A stretch of 64,000 bases of DNA. Origin: Verrucomicrobiota bacterium. Lineage in GTDB: Bacteria; Verrucomicrobiota; Verrucomicrobiia; Verrucomicrobiales; Verrucomicrobiaceae. Shown piece after piece: positions 56,791-64,000 of this stretch. Under the pieces are notes generated by a model. That model was not told the DNA's origin. It worked only from the letters and a program-made list of their open reading frames with translations, and searched no databases. Numbering within the stretch: position 1 is the first letter of the stretch; each line of letters begins with the position of its first letter. The position numbers and the translations under genes are program-made. Location: contig CAUJJC010000272.1 in assembly GCA_963204975.1 (NCBI GenBank), positions 32,402 to 96,401 of the forward strand, written 5' to 3'.

Positions 56791-57897
56791 CTAATCGAGC
56801 TGCTCCTTCGGCGCGGCAATCTCCACCCGCTGCACCGGCGCATTGACGGGCGGCGGAGTGAAGGGCGAAATGGTGACGCCAGGGAGCCGCATCGCGTAGA
56901 AATCCTGGGCATAAATCTGCCAGCCCACGGGCACGCCCACAGCATCCGCCACTTCGCGGGCCGTGAGGTAGGTCTCCACAGAGTCCTTCACCACGTAGAG
57001 CCAGACGATTTTGTTGGGCTCCGTCTTGAGCTTGCGCATGTAGCGCTGGAAAAAGGAAGCCGGGTTGCGCAGATCCTGGGCGGTCTCACCAGCGCCCTCC
57101 TGCGGAATCAAATTGAGGTTCATCACAGGGGCCGTGGCGACGGGCACCAGCTTGGCCTGAATGGATCGATCACCGATGCGCGCGCGGTCGAAGTAGGCGA
57201 GGAGCTTGTCCTTGGAATACGTGATCTGGGCCGCCGGGGTGGTGGAAGTGACCTTGGGATGATTGGGCGAGAGCAAAGTATCACGGTTCTTGGCGACTTC
57301 CTTCTGCACAATGTCGAGGAATGACCGGTCATTGAGGTAGAGCACGCGTCCTTTGGCGACGAGGAAGTTCTCACGCACGGCCCCCTGCGGAACGGGGCGC
57401 GGATTGGGAATGCGAACGTATTGAGGAGGCGGGGGCTTGAAGACAGGAGTGTCATCGAGGAGTTTCTTCAGGCGCTCGAGTTCGGCGAAGAGCTTGTCGA
57501 GTTCCTTCTTGTCCTTGTCGCGATCATACTTGGCGCGCTCGATTTTTTTGCGCAGTTCGTCCAGGTCCATGAACTTCACCTGGTTCTGCACCTCGGTGAG
57601 GTCGATGGTCTTCAGTTGTTCGGTGGTGAGCTTGATCTTCTGCTCGGACTCCACAATTTTTTTGTTCACTTCATCAGGCTCGTTTTCGGGCTTGGGCAGA
57701 GCGTTGACCTTGGCCAGCAGTTCATCGTGTTGTTGCTGGGTAACGGGCGGGAGATCAGAGAGCACCCTGTTGATCGACTGCGCGATATTCAGGCTGACCA
57801 TGATGAAGACGATCATGAGCACGCCGACCACGTTGGTCACGGTGTCCATGAGGGAATCGAGGTTCAGCTCGGAGCTGTCAGCTTTGCGCTTGGCCAT
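56791..57897 (-). CDS. ExbD/TolR/MotB-like single-TM protein with periplasmic coiled coil
   Basis: MAKRKADSSELNLDSLMDTVTNVVGVLMIVFIMVSLN: Asp at the start of the TM, ExbD-like; then coiled coil. Confidence 0.6.
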   Translation of the reverse strand: MAKRKADSSELNLDSLMDTVTNVVGVLMIVFIMVSLNIAQSINRVLSDLPPVTQQQHDELLAKVNALPKPENEPDEVNKKIVESEQKIKLTTEQLKTIDLTEVQNQVKFMDLDELRKKIERAKYDRDKDKKELDKLFAELERLKKLLDDTPVFKPPPPQYVRIPNPRPVPQGAVRENFLVAKGRVLYLNDRSFLDIVQKEVAKNRDTLLSPNHPKVTSTTPAAQITYSKDKLLAYFDRARIGDRSIQAKLVPVATAPVMNLNLIPQEGAGETAQDLRNPASFFQRYMRKLKTEPNKIVWLYVVKDSVETYLTAREVADAVGVPVGWQIYAQDFYAMRLPGVTISPFTPPPVNAPVQRVEIAAPKEQLD

Positions 57898-57903
57898 GAG
57901 TCG

Positions 57904-58797
57904 TTAGGGCGCTTTGGGTTCCGGTGGAGGAGGTGGCTGGTAGTCCGCAGGCACGGAGCCCACCTTCCCCTCTTTCTCACCGAAGAGGGAGGTGTCGATG
58001 TCGCCACGGCCTGGGATGAGCAGTCGGCTGACCTTGATGCCGTATTTGCTCTGCGCCCAGCCGCCACCGCGATTGTAGGCTGTGGTGCCATCGTCACGGA
58101 GCAGGAAAACAAGCTGGGCGTTGTCGCGCTCGCGTGACACCTGGGTGAGGAAGTAATTGAAGGGAGCGCTGGCGATAATGGTCGGCTCGGTGGCGGCCAG
58201 CGTTTCGGTTTTGTCGCCCACCTTGAAGGTGAGCTTGGCACCGCTGGCTTCGACAAAGAAGAGCTTGGCGGCTCCGGTCCCAGAGCCGCTGGGCTGGACG
58301 ACGACGGGCGGTGGCTTCTTGTCAGGCGGGATCTGCCGTTTCTTGATCTCCTCTGTCAGCTTGGCGATTTCCACCTTGGTCTCGGTGGCCTGCTTTTTGA
58401 GGCCTTCGATTTCGAGCAGCAGATTGTCCAGTTCCTTGAGCAAGGCCTGGCTCATCGCCTTGTTCTGTTCCTGAATATCCTTGGAGGAGGTCATCAGCTT
58501 GCGCAGCTTGGCAAGGCGGTCCTCTTTCTCTTTCTGATCCTGCTGGAGAGCGGCGAGGCGTCTCTTGAGTTCTTCCAGGAGCTTCGCGTAGTCCTCGCGG
58601 ATCTTGAGTTCGCGGAGCATCTGCTGGTAGGACTTGGCCAGCTCCACTTCCGCCTTGGTGCGCCCATCGCCCTGCTTGGCCTGTGAGACGCACATGACGA
58701 CGATGATCATGATCAGCGCACCAATGAGGCAGGCGAGGATGCTCAGGAAGGGAAAGAGCGAGACCTCGTCACCGGAAGATGAGCGTCGTTTGGCCAT
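57904..58797 (-). CDS. Second ExbD-like single-TM coiled-coil protein
   Basis: MAKRRSSSGDEVSLFPFLSILACLIGALIMIIVVMCVS then coiled coil; adjacent to and co-directional with ExbB-like gene. Confidence 0.58.
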   Translation of the reverse strand: MAKRRSSSGDEVSLFPFLSILACLIGALIMIIVVMCVSQAKQGDGRTKAEVELAKSYQQMLRELKIREDYAKLLEELKRRLAALQQDQKEKEDRLAKLRKLMTSSKDIQEQNKAMSQALLKELDNLLLEIEGLKKQATETKVEIAKLTEEIKKRQIPPDKKPPPVVVQPSGSGTGAAKLFFVEASGAKLTFKVGDKTETLAATEPTIIASAPFNYFLTQVSRERDNAQLVFLLRDDGTTAYNRGGGWAQSKYGIKVSRLLIPGRGDIDTSLFGEKEGKVGSVPADYQPPPPPEPKAP

Positions 58798-58854
58798 GCG
58801 AAGAGATGGGGCGGAGGAAGGGCGGGAATGCCGGGGCTTTGAAGAATTGGGCGG

Positions 58855-60291
58855 TTAGCTTCCGAACCAGCTCTTCTTTTTCACCTGCTGGATCAGCACC
58901 TGTTTTTCGCCGAGTTCCTTCAGCACGTTGTTGAGCCCCTGGAGGCCGCTGGCGAGGGTGCGAATGTAATCGGAGGCACGGGTGGTGGAATCGGTGATGC
59001 TGCCGGTCACATCCTCGCGCATCTTCATCATCGTTTTGCTGAACTCGGTGGCGACGAGGTTGGCGTGGGCGTCAGCGCGTTTATCGAGGTTGGTCGCCTG
59101 CTCGCCGATCTTGGCTGTGACCGCTTTGAGATCCTCAATGAGTTCCTGCTGGGCGCGGGTGATGGCTTTGGACAGGTTTTCGACAAAGGCTCCCATCTCG
59201 CCACCGCCGAACATGCCAGCCAGTTCGGAGCCGGCTCCGTCATTCAGGCGAGGCATGAGCACTTCGGTGCAGTAGGCGTCGATGTCGTTGAGATTGTCAT
59301 CCTCCGCCTTGGCAAGCGTGGCCATGGGGAAATTCAGGAACATCGCGAGCACAAGGCCAAGCAGGGTGGTATCGAACGCGGTGCCCAGGCCGCTGGTGAC
59401 CTTGCTGATGGAGGCGATGATCTTTTCCACATCGGCGGCATTCGTCAGGTCCATGCTGCCAATGGCCTGCGAGAGACCGAGCACGGTGCCGATGAAGCCA
59501 AGGATGGGAATCGCCCAGAGGAACACCTTGATCAAAGCATAGCTACCGCCGATGCGGGCGCTGTCGATATTGGACTGGGAGTCCATCATGCTGGAGACCT
59601 CGCCGTTGTTGGTGCGCACCTCGAAGAGTTCGAGCGCTTTGCGCATACGGTTCACGATCATGCTGTCGCGCAGGCGGACGGGGAAGGAATACAAGCGGTC
59701 GATAAACTCGGCGACGTTGTCCTTATTGATCTCCTGGCTGATCTCGTGAGGCAAGATTTCAATGAGGAAGGCTGTGCGCTGGTGGCGTAGCTTCTGCCAC
59801 TTGAGATAGAGCATCGCGAGAGCCCAAAAGAAGAACCACGTCTCCATGTAGTTCACCCAGGTGCGCTCGTAGAACAGGTCGTGAATGTAGTCGGCTGCAT
59901 TCATCGGCGAGGTGCCATAAGCACCGGAACCCAAAGGAAAAAGAAGGGCATACCAGCCAATGGCAGCCACGGTGCCAATCACGACGCTGAGCAAAATATT
60001 GGGATTGGCCGGATCAGCTTCCGCCCAGCCGCTGCGCTGTGGCTTGGTGGCACTGGAGTAACCGGCTGCCGATTGCGCGCCTCCTTCCATCTCGTGCTGC
60101 TTCTCCCCTGCCCATGCCTGACTGATGTCCGTTGGCTGAGGAATGCCTCCCGCATCTACCTCAGGGGCAGGTGCCGGTCCGAAATCAGGGATTTGCAACT
60201 TGGTATCGCAACCAGGACAGCGGACCGTTTTGCCGACCATGTCTGGCTCGGCTTGGAGAGTCATGCTGCAGGATGGGCATTTGAATTTCAC
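58855..60291 (-). CDS. MotA/TolQ/ExbB proton-channel family protein with N-terminal zinc ribbon
   Basis: CPSCSMTLQAEPDMVGKTVRCPGC zinc ribbon; IPILGFIGTVLGLSQAIGSM...GLGTAFDTTLLGLVLAMFLNFPMATLAKAED (ExbB-like). Confidence 0.9.
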   Translation of the reverse strand: MKFKCPSCSMTLQAEPDMVGKTVRCPGCDTKLQIPDFGPAPAPEVDAGGIPQPTDISQAWAGEKQHEMEGGAQSAAGYSSATKPQRSGWAEADPANPNILLSVVIGTVAAIGWYALLFPLGSGAYGTSPMNAADYIHDLFYERTWVNYMETWFFFWALAMLYLKWQKLRHQRTAFLIEILPHEISQEINKDNVAEFIDRLYSFPVRLRDSMIVNRMRKALELFEVRTNNGEVSSMMDSQSNIDSARIGGSYALIKVFLWAIPILGFIGTVLGLSQAIGSMDLTNAADVEKIIASISKVTSGLGTAFDTTLLGLVLAMFLNFPMATLAKAEDDNLNDIDAYCTEVLMPRLNDGAGSELAGMFGGGEMGAFVENLSKAITRAQQELIEDLKAVTAKIGEQATNLDKRADAHANLVATEFSKTMMKMREDVTGSITDSTTRASDYIRTLASGLQGLNNVLKELGEKQVLIQQVKKKSWFGS

Positions 60292-60597
60292 GGTTGGGAA
60301 TCCTCCGGGTGTAAGTGATGAGCGTGGTAAGGGGAAATGAAGGGCAAAACAAAGCGTCCTTTGTCAGGGCGTTTTTTCACGACGATTGATGTCCGCCAAG
60401 GGAGACGACATCAACCTCGTTTTCTTGGAACGAGTGCAACGAAGTTCTTCACGGTGGCGAACTCATGCGATGAGATCACGGAACCATCTACGAGGCGAGC
60501 CCAGAATCTGGACGTTTTTCCGCCTTCGAAGTCGAGTGCCCGTTGCGGTGGGCCATTTCGAAAGTCCCGTCGTTGTGATCAATCCATCCCACGAGTG

Positions 60598-60634
60598 CAA
60601 AAACAAAGCGCGAAGGCCTCTCGACCTCCGCGCT
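60598..60634 (-). terminator. Rho-independent terminator downstream of rplQ
   Basis: Minus-strand AGCGCGgAGGtcgagagGCCTtCGCGCT followed by TTGTTTTTG. Confidence 0.8.
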
Positions 60635-60672
60635 CAGGGTTGGGTTGGAACTGTTATCGGACAGCGACCGGG

Positions 60673-61236
60673 CTATTCCTCCGCCTTCGGAGCCTTGGCC
60701 TTGCGTGTGCGCTTCTTGGGAGCTGCATCCGAAGCTGCTTCTTCAGCAGCCGGAGCGGATGCAGGAGCTTCTTCAGCCACGACTTCGGCTTCCGCAGGAG
60801 CGGCAGCTTCGAAGACCTTCAGCGGCTTCGGCGTATCCATCCACTCGATGTAGGCCATCGGAGCAGCGTCTGAGCGGCGCTGGCCGAGCTTGGTGATGCG
60901 AGTGTAGCCACCTGCACGGTCCTTGTGAGCCGGAGCAATCTCGGAAAAGAGAATGCGCACGGCTTTCACATTGTTGTCCAGCTTGGCGATCGCCAGACGG
61001 CGATAGTGCAGTGCCTTGGGAGTGTCGTTGGTCAGGTCTGAACGGCCTTCATTGGCCACGAGGGCCTTCTTGCCGAGGGTCAGCATCTTTTCTGCCAGCG
61101 GACGCACAGCCTTGGCCTTGGCCACGGTGGTGCGAATGCGGCGATGTTCGATCAGGCTGACGATCAGGTTCGACAACAGCGCCTTACGATGGGCTGGCCG
61201 ACGCTGAAGTTTAGTTGTCTTGAGTCTATGTCTCAT
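60673..61236 (-). CDS. rplQ: 50S ribosomal protein L17 with Ala/Glu/Lys-rich C-terminal extension
   Basis: MRHRLKTTKLQRRPAHRKALLSNLIVSLIEHRRIRTTVAKAKAVRPLAEKMLTLGKK. Confidence 0.97.
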   Translation of the reverse strand: MRHRLKTTKLQRRPAHRKALLSNLIVSLIEHRRIRTTVAKAKAVRPLAEKMLTLGKKALVANEGRSDLTNDTPKALHYRRLAIAKLDNNVKAVRILFSEIAPAHKDRAGGYTRITKLGQRRSDAAPMAYIEWMDTPKPLKVFEAAAPAEAEVVAEEAPASAPAAEEAASDAAPKKRTRKAKAPKAEE

Positions 61237-61262
61237 ATCCTTGTTCTCCGGTCGATAGTGTT

Positions 61263-62384
61263 TTAGTCGTCGTCGCCTTCGTCATCACTCATGCTGGCGC
61301 CGATCAGTTTGGCGAAGTCCTCGGCATTGGCTTCGTCTTCATCATCCTCCTTGAAGGTGGTGCTGCGGGCGAGCAGCGAGACACCGCCGGGGTTTGGATC
61401 AAGCAGCGTGCTGTCGAACTTCATGCCGAGAGACAGGCCCAGCTCGGCGAGCTTTTCCTTGATCTCGGTGAGGGACTTCTTGCCGAAGTTGCGGTAGCGC
61501 AGCATCTCGGCCTCGGTCTTCATGGCCAACTGGCCGACGGAGGTGATGTTGGCGTTGTTGAGGCAGTTCGCGGCGCGGACGGAGAGTTCGATCTCGTTCA
61601 CGCTCATGTTGAGCAGCTTGCGCAACTCGCTGTTCTCTTCGGACTGGGCTTCCGGTGCGGCCTCGAATTCGATCTGGCTGTCGTCGTAATTGACGAACAC
61701 ATCGAAGTGGTGGCGCAGGATGGCGGAGGACTGGGTGAGGGCGTCGCTCGGGGAAATGCGTCCGTCGGTCCAGACATCGAGCACCAGCTTGTCATAGTCA
61801 GTGTTCTGGCCCACACGAGTGGCTTCCACGCCATACTTCACGCGGGTGACTGGCGAGAAGATGGAGTCGATGGGGATCACGCCAATCGGGGTGTCCGGGC
61901 GCTTGTTTTCTTCCCAGGAGGAATAGCCGCGGCCCACGCGGACTTCGAATTCAGCTTCGAACTTGGCTTTGCGGTCCAGCGTGCAGATGATCTGGTCCTT
62001 GTTCACCACGCTGTAGCGATGGTCTTCCTTAATGTCGGCGGCGGTGACCACGCCTTCCTTGTCCACCGTGATGGAGAGCAGGGCGGCTTCCTTGTTGTCG
62101 CCGTGGCTGAATTTCACCTTCTTGAGGTTCAGCACGATCTGCGTGACGTCTTCGAGCACGCCGGGCAGGACAGAGAATTCATGTTCAGCTCCGCGAATTT
62201 TCACGGAGGTGATGGAGGCACCTTCCAAAGAGGAAAGCAGGACGCGGCGCAGGGAGTTGCCGATGGTGTGACCGAATCCGCGGTCAAAGGGCTCGGCGAC
62301 GAACTGTGCGTAGGTATCGGTGGCCGTCGCTTCGTTGCGAACGAGGCGATTCGGCATTTCGAATCGTGCTAGACGTGTGGGCAT
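61263..62384 (-). CDS. rpoA: DNA-directed RNA polymerase subunit alpha
   Basis: GFGHTIGNSLRRVLLSSLEGASITSVKIRGAEHEFSVLPGVLEDV; C-terminal LSVRAANCLNNANITSVGQLAMKTEAEMLRYRNFGKKSLTEIKEKL. Confidence 0.98.
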   Translation of the reverse strand: MPTRLARFEMPNRLVRNEATATDTYAQFVAEPFDRGFGHTIGNSLRRVLLSSLEGASITSVKIRGAEHEFSVLPGVLEDVTQIVLNLKKVKFSHGDNKEAALLSITVDKEGVVTAADIKEDHRYSVVNKDQIICTLDRKAKFEAEFEVRVGRGYSSWEENKRPDTPIGVIPIDSIFSPVTRVKYGVEATRVGQNTDYDKLVLDVWTDGRISPSDALTQSSAILRHHFDVFVNYDDSQIEFEAAPEAQSEENSELRKLLNMSVNEIELSVRAANCLNNANITSVGQLAMKTEAEMLRYRNFGKKSLTEIKEKLAELGLSLGMKFDSTLLDPNPGGVSLLARSTTFKEDDEDEANAEDFAKLIGASMSDDEGDDD

Positions 62385-62529
62385 GTGTATTTGATGTGGC
62401 CGGGTTACCGCTGGGGCGAGTCCCTGAATTCATCGTGAGATGGTTCAGGCCCAGAGACCGACGGCGATTGACGTAGCTCGCGAGGGGCGGGGATTAGACA
62501 CCACCCGCCTTTTTTTGCAACCGGGAATT

Positions 62530-64000
62530 CTAGCGGCTCAAAGCGGTGGAAACCGTGTCCACCGAGAGCAGTTCCGGCAGGATCACCGGCTCCTTCTCGC
62601 CTGGGGCGTAATACACATTCACCGGCACGGCGGCCTTCTTGTATTCATCGCGCAGCACGGTGGTGATGCGGTCGTCGTAGTTAGTCCAGTCGGCTTTGAG
62701 CAACTGGATGCCTTTGTCGTGGATCAGCTTCTGGAGCGATTCGTTGTGATAGACGCGCTTGTTGACCTGGCACGTCGCGCACCAGCGGGCGGTGAAGTCG
62801 ATATACACCGGCTTGCCCGCGTCGCGCAGTTGCTTCACCAACTCCGGCGACCACGCCTGCCACGTCATGTCCTGTGCCGAGCCTTTGGCAGGTGCCGCCT
62901 GCGGCCAGCCGAGATACAAGCCAGAGGCCATCGCGAGCACCGCAAAGCCCAGGCCAAGCGTGCGCGCCTTCGCCGACTTGTGCGGCAGATACCAGCGGCC
63001 ATAGATCCAGCACGCCAGCGAGACGAGCACCAAGCCAAAGATGGTCATCAGCAAGTGCCACTCATCGACCAGCCCGCCCAAGGTCCACAGCATGTAGCCC
63101 ACGGTGCCGAAGATGAGAAAGCTCATGCCCTGCTTGAAGCTCTCCATCCATGCGCCGGGGCGCGGTAGCTTCTTCACCAATCCGGGAGCCAGCGACAGAA
63201 TGAGATATGGCGAGGACAAGCCGAGGCCGATCACCGTGAACACACCCAACGCCAGCGCCGTGGGCAGCGACACCGCATAGGTCAAGGCGGTGCCGAGGAA
63301 CGGTGCCGAGCACGGCGTGGCCACCACCGTGGCGAGCAACCCGGAGAAGAACGAGCCCTGCAAGCCGCTCTTGTTTTGCAGCCCCTGACCCACGCCGACC
63401 GCCGACGTGCCGATCTCAAATACGCCCGCCATGTTCAGGCCGAAGGCCATGAAGAAGTAGCACAGCGCCAGCACGAACAGCGGCGACTGTAGCTGCGCGC
63501 CCCAGCCCTTGCCTAGCGTGATCACGAACAGCGCCAGCGCCCAAAAGCACACCAGCACGCCCAGCGTGTAGGCCGCACCGTGCAGGAAGATCTTTTTCCG
63601 GTCCTGCCCCGCCTGCTGCACGAAGCCCATGATCTTGATCCCCAGCACCGGGAACACGCACGGCATCACATTCAAAATCAGCCCGCCGATGAAGGCGAAG
63701 AGCAGCAGCGTCGGGATGCTGTATTGCTGCGCGGGTGAGAGGGCAGCGGCGTTCGTGCTCGTTCTTGTCAAGTTGGAAGCCGGAGCCGCCTGGCTCGCCG
63801 CAACCGCAGGCTGAATCGGCAGCTTCACTGCGAAGGCCTTCGTGTTCGCATCGCCGTCCAGCCATCCGTCCTCGGAGACGAGCAAGCCTTCGAGCGCTTC
63901 CTTCGGTGGATTGTCCTCGGTCGGCGGCAGACTCAGCACCCAGCGGTCGCCATCCTTCTTCAACTCCTGCGGCTTCTGCGAGTCGATGTCCTGATCGGGA
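62530..64000 (-). CDS. DsbD-like thiol:disulfide interchange protein (N-terminus beyond the window)
   Basis: FIGGLILNVMPCVFPVLGIKIMGFV (CcdA/DsbD core) and C-terminal thioredoxin YIDFTARWCATCQVNKRVY; frame remains open to 64000. Confidence 0.9.
   Translation of the reverse strand, partial: PDQDIDSQKPQELKKDGDRWVLSLPPTEDNPPKEALEGLLVSEDGWLDGDANTKAFAVKLPIQPAVAASQAAPASNLTRTSTNAAALSPAQQYSIPTLLLFAFIGGLILNVMPCVFPVLGIKIMGFVQQAGQDRKKIFLHGAAYTLGVLVCFWALALFVITLGKGWGAQLQSPLFVLALCYFFMAFGLNMAGVFEIGTSAVGVGQGLQNKSGLQGSFFSGLLATVVATPCSAPFLGTALTYAVSLPTALALGVFTVIGLGLSSPYLILSLAPGLVKKLPRPGAWMESFKQGMSFLIFGTVGYMLWTLGGLVDEWHLLMTIFGLVLVSLACWIYGRWYLPHKSAKARTLGLGFAVLAMASGLYLGWPQAAPAKGSAQDMTWQAWSPELVKQLRDAGKPVYIDFTARWCATCQVNKRVYHNESLQKLIHDKGIQLLKADWTNYDDRITTVLRDEYKKAAVPVNVYYAPGEKEPVILPELLSVDTVSTALSR

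Noticed and set aside
56791-60291. Zorya-type anti-phage defence system
   Set aside because: ExbB/MotA-like and ExbD-like proteins are present, but no ZorC-like or ZorD helicase/nuclease genes are adjacent; flanks are ribosomal genes and an M50-like protease.

Overview
This 64 kb, GC-rich, densely coding window looks like a chromosomal segment of a Verrucomicrobiota (PVC group) bacterium. The lineage call rests on paired DUF1549/DUF1553 + DUF1501 genes, a PVC-type CxxCH heme-binding protein and many secreted proteins. Housekeeping genes: zwf, pyrE, miaB, rdgB, tRNA-Thr(TGT), a comM-like AAA gene, rplQ, rpoA and a DsbD-like gene cut by the window edge. Accessory regions of interest: (1) a continuous minus-strand block, about 22.9-42.1 kb, encoding a Ser/Thr kinase, a lipoprotein, an unusual sigma factor with a C-terminal FHA domain, HEAT-like and secreted proteins, two S8 proteases (one 2384 aa with RCC1 repeats), FecR, an outer-membrane barrel and a GH5 enzyme. 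Three transcription units in this block share a fixed-geometry upstream motif (CATAAGA-N2-CT-N8-C-N-GGC-N-TGAA), and one of them encodes the sigma factor itself, which suggests an autoregulated phospho-sigma regulon. (2) An ExbB/MotA-like zinc-ribbon channel next to two non-identical ExbD-like coiled-coil proteins. (3) An aryl-polyene-like lipid/pigment gene set whose AMP-ligase is broken by one in-frame TGA. (4) A BlaI/BlaR-like pair with three tandem operators, in which the M56 protease carries a Wzz/GumC-like tail. (5) An inverted pair of intergenic hairpin repeats inside a DUF1553-DUF1501 operon. No CRISPR array, rRNA, prophage or transposase was recognised. All family assignments come from reading the sequence; no database search was run.
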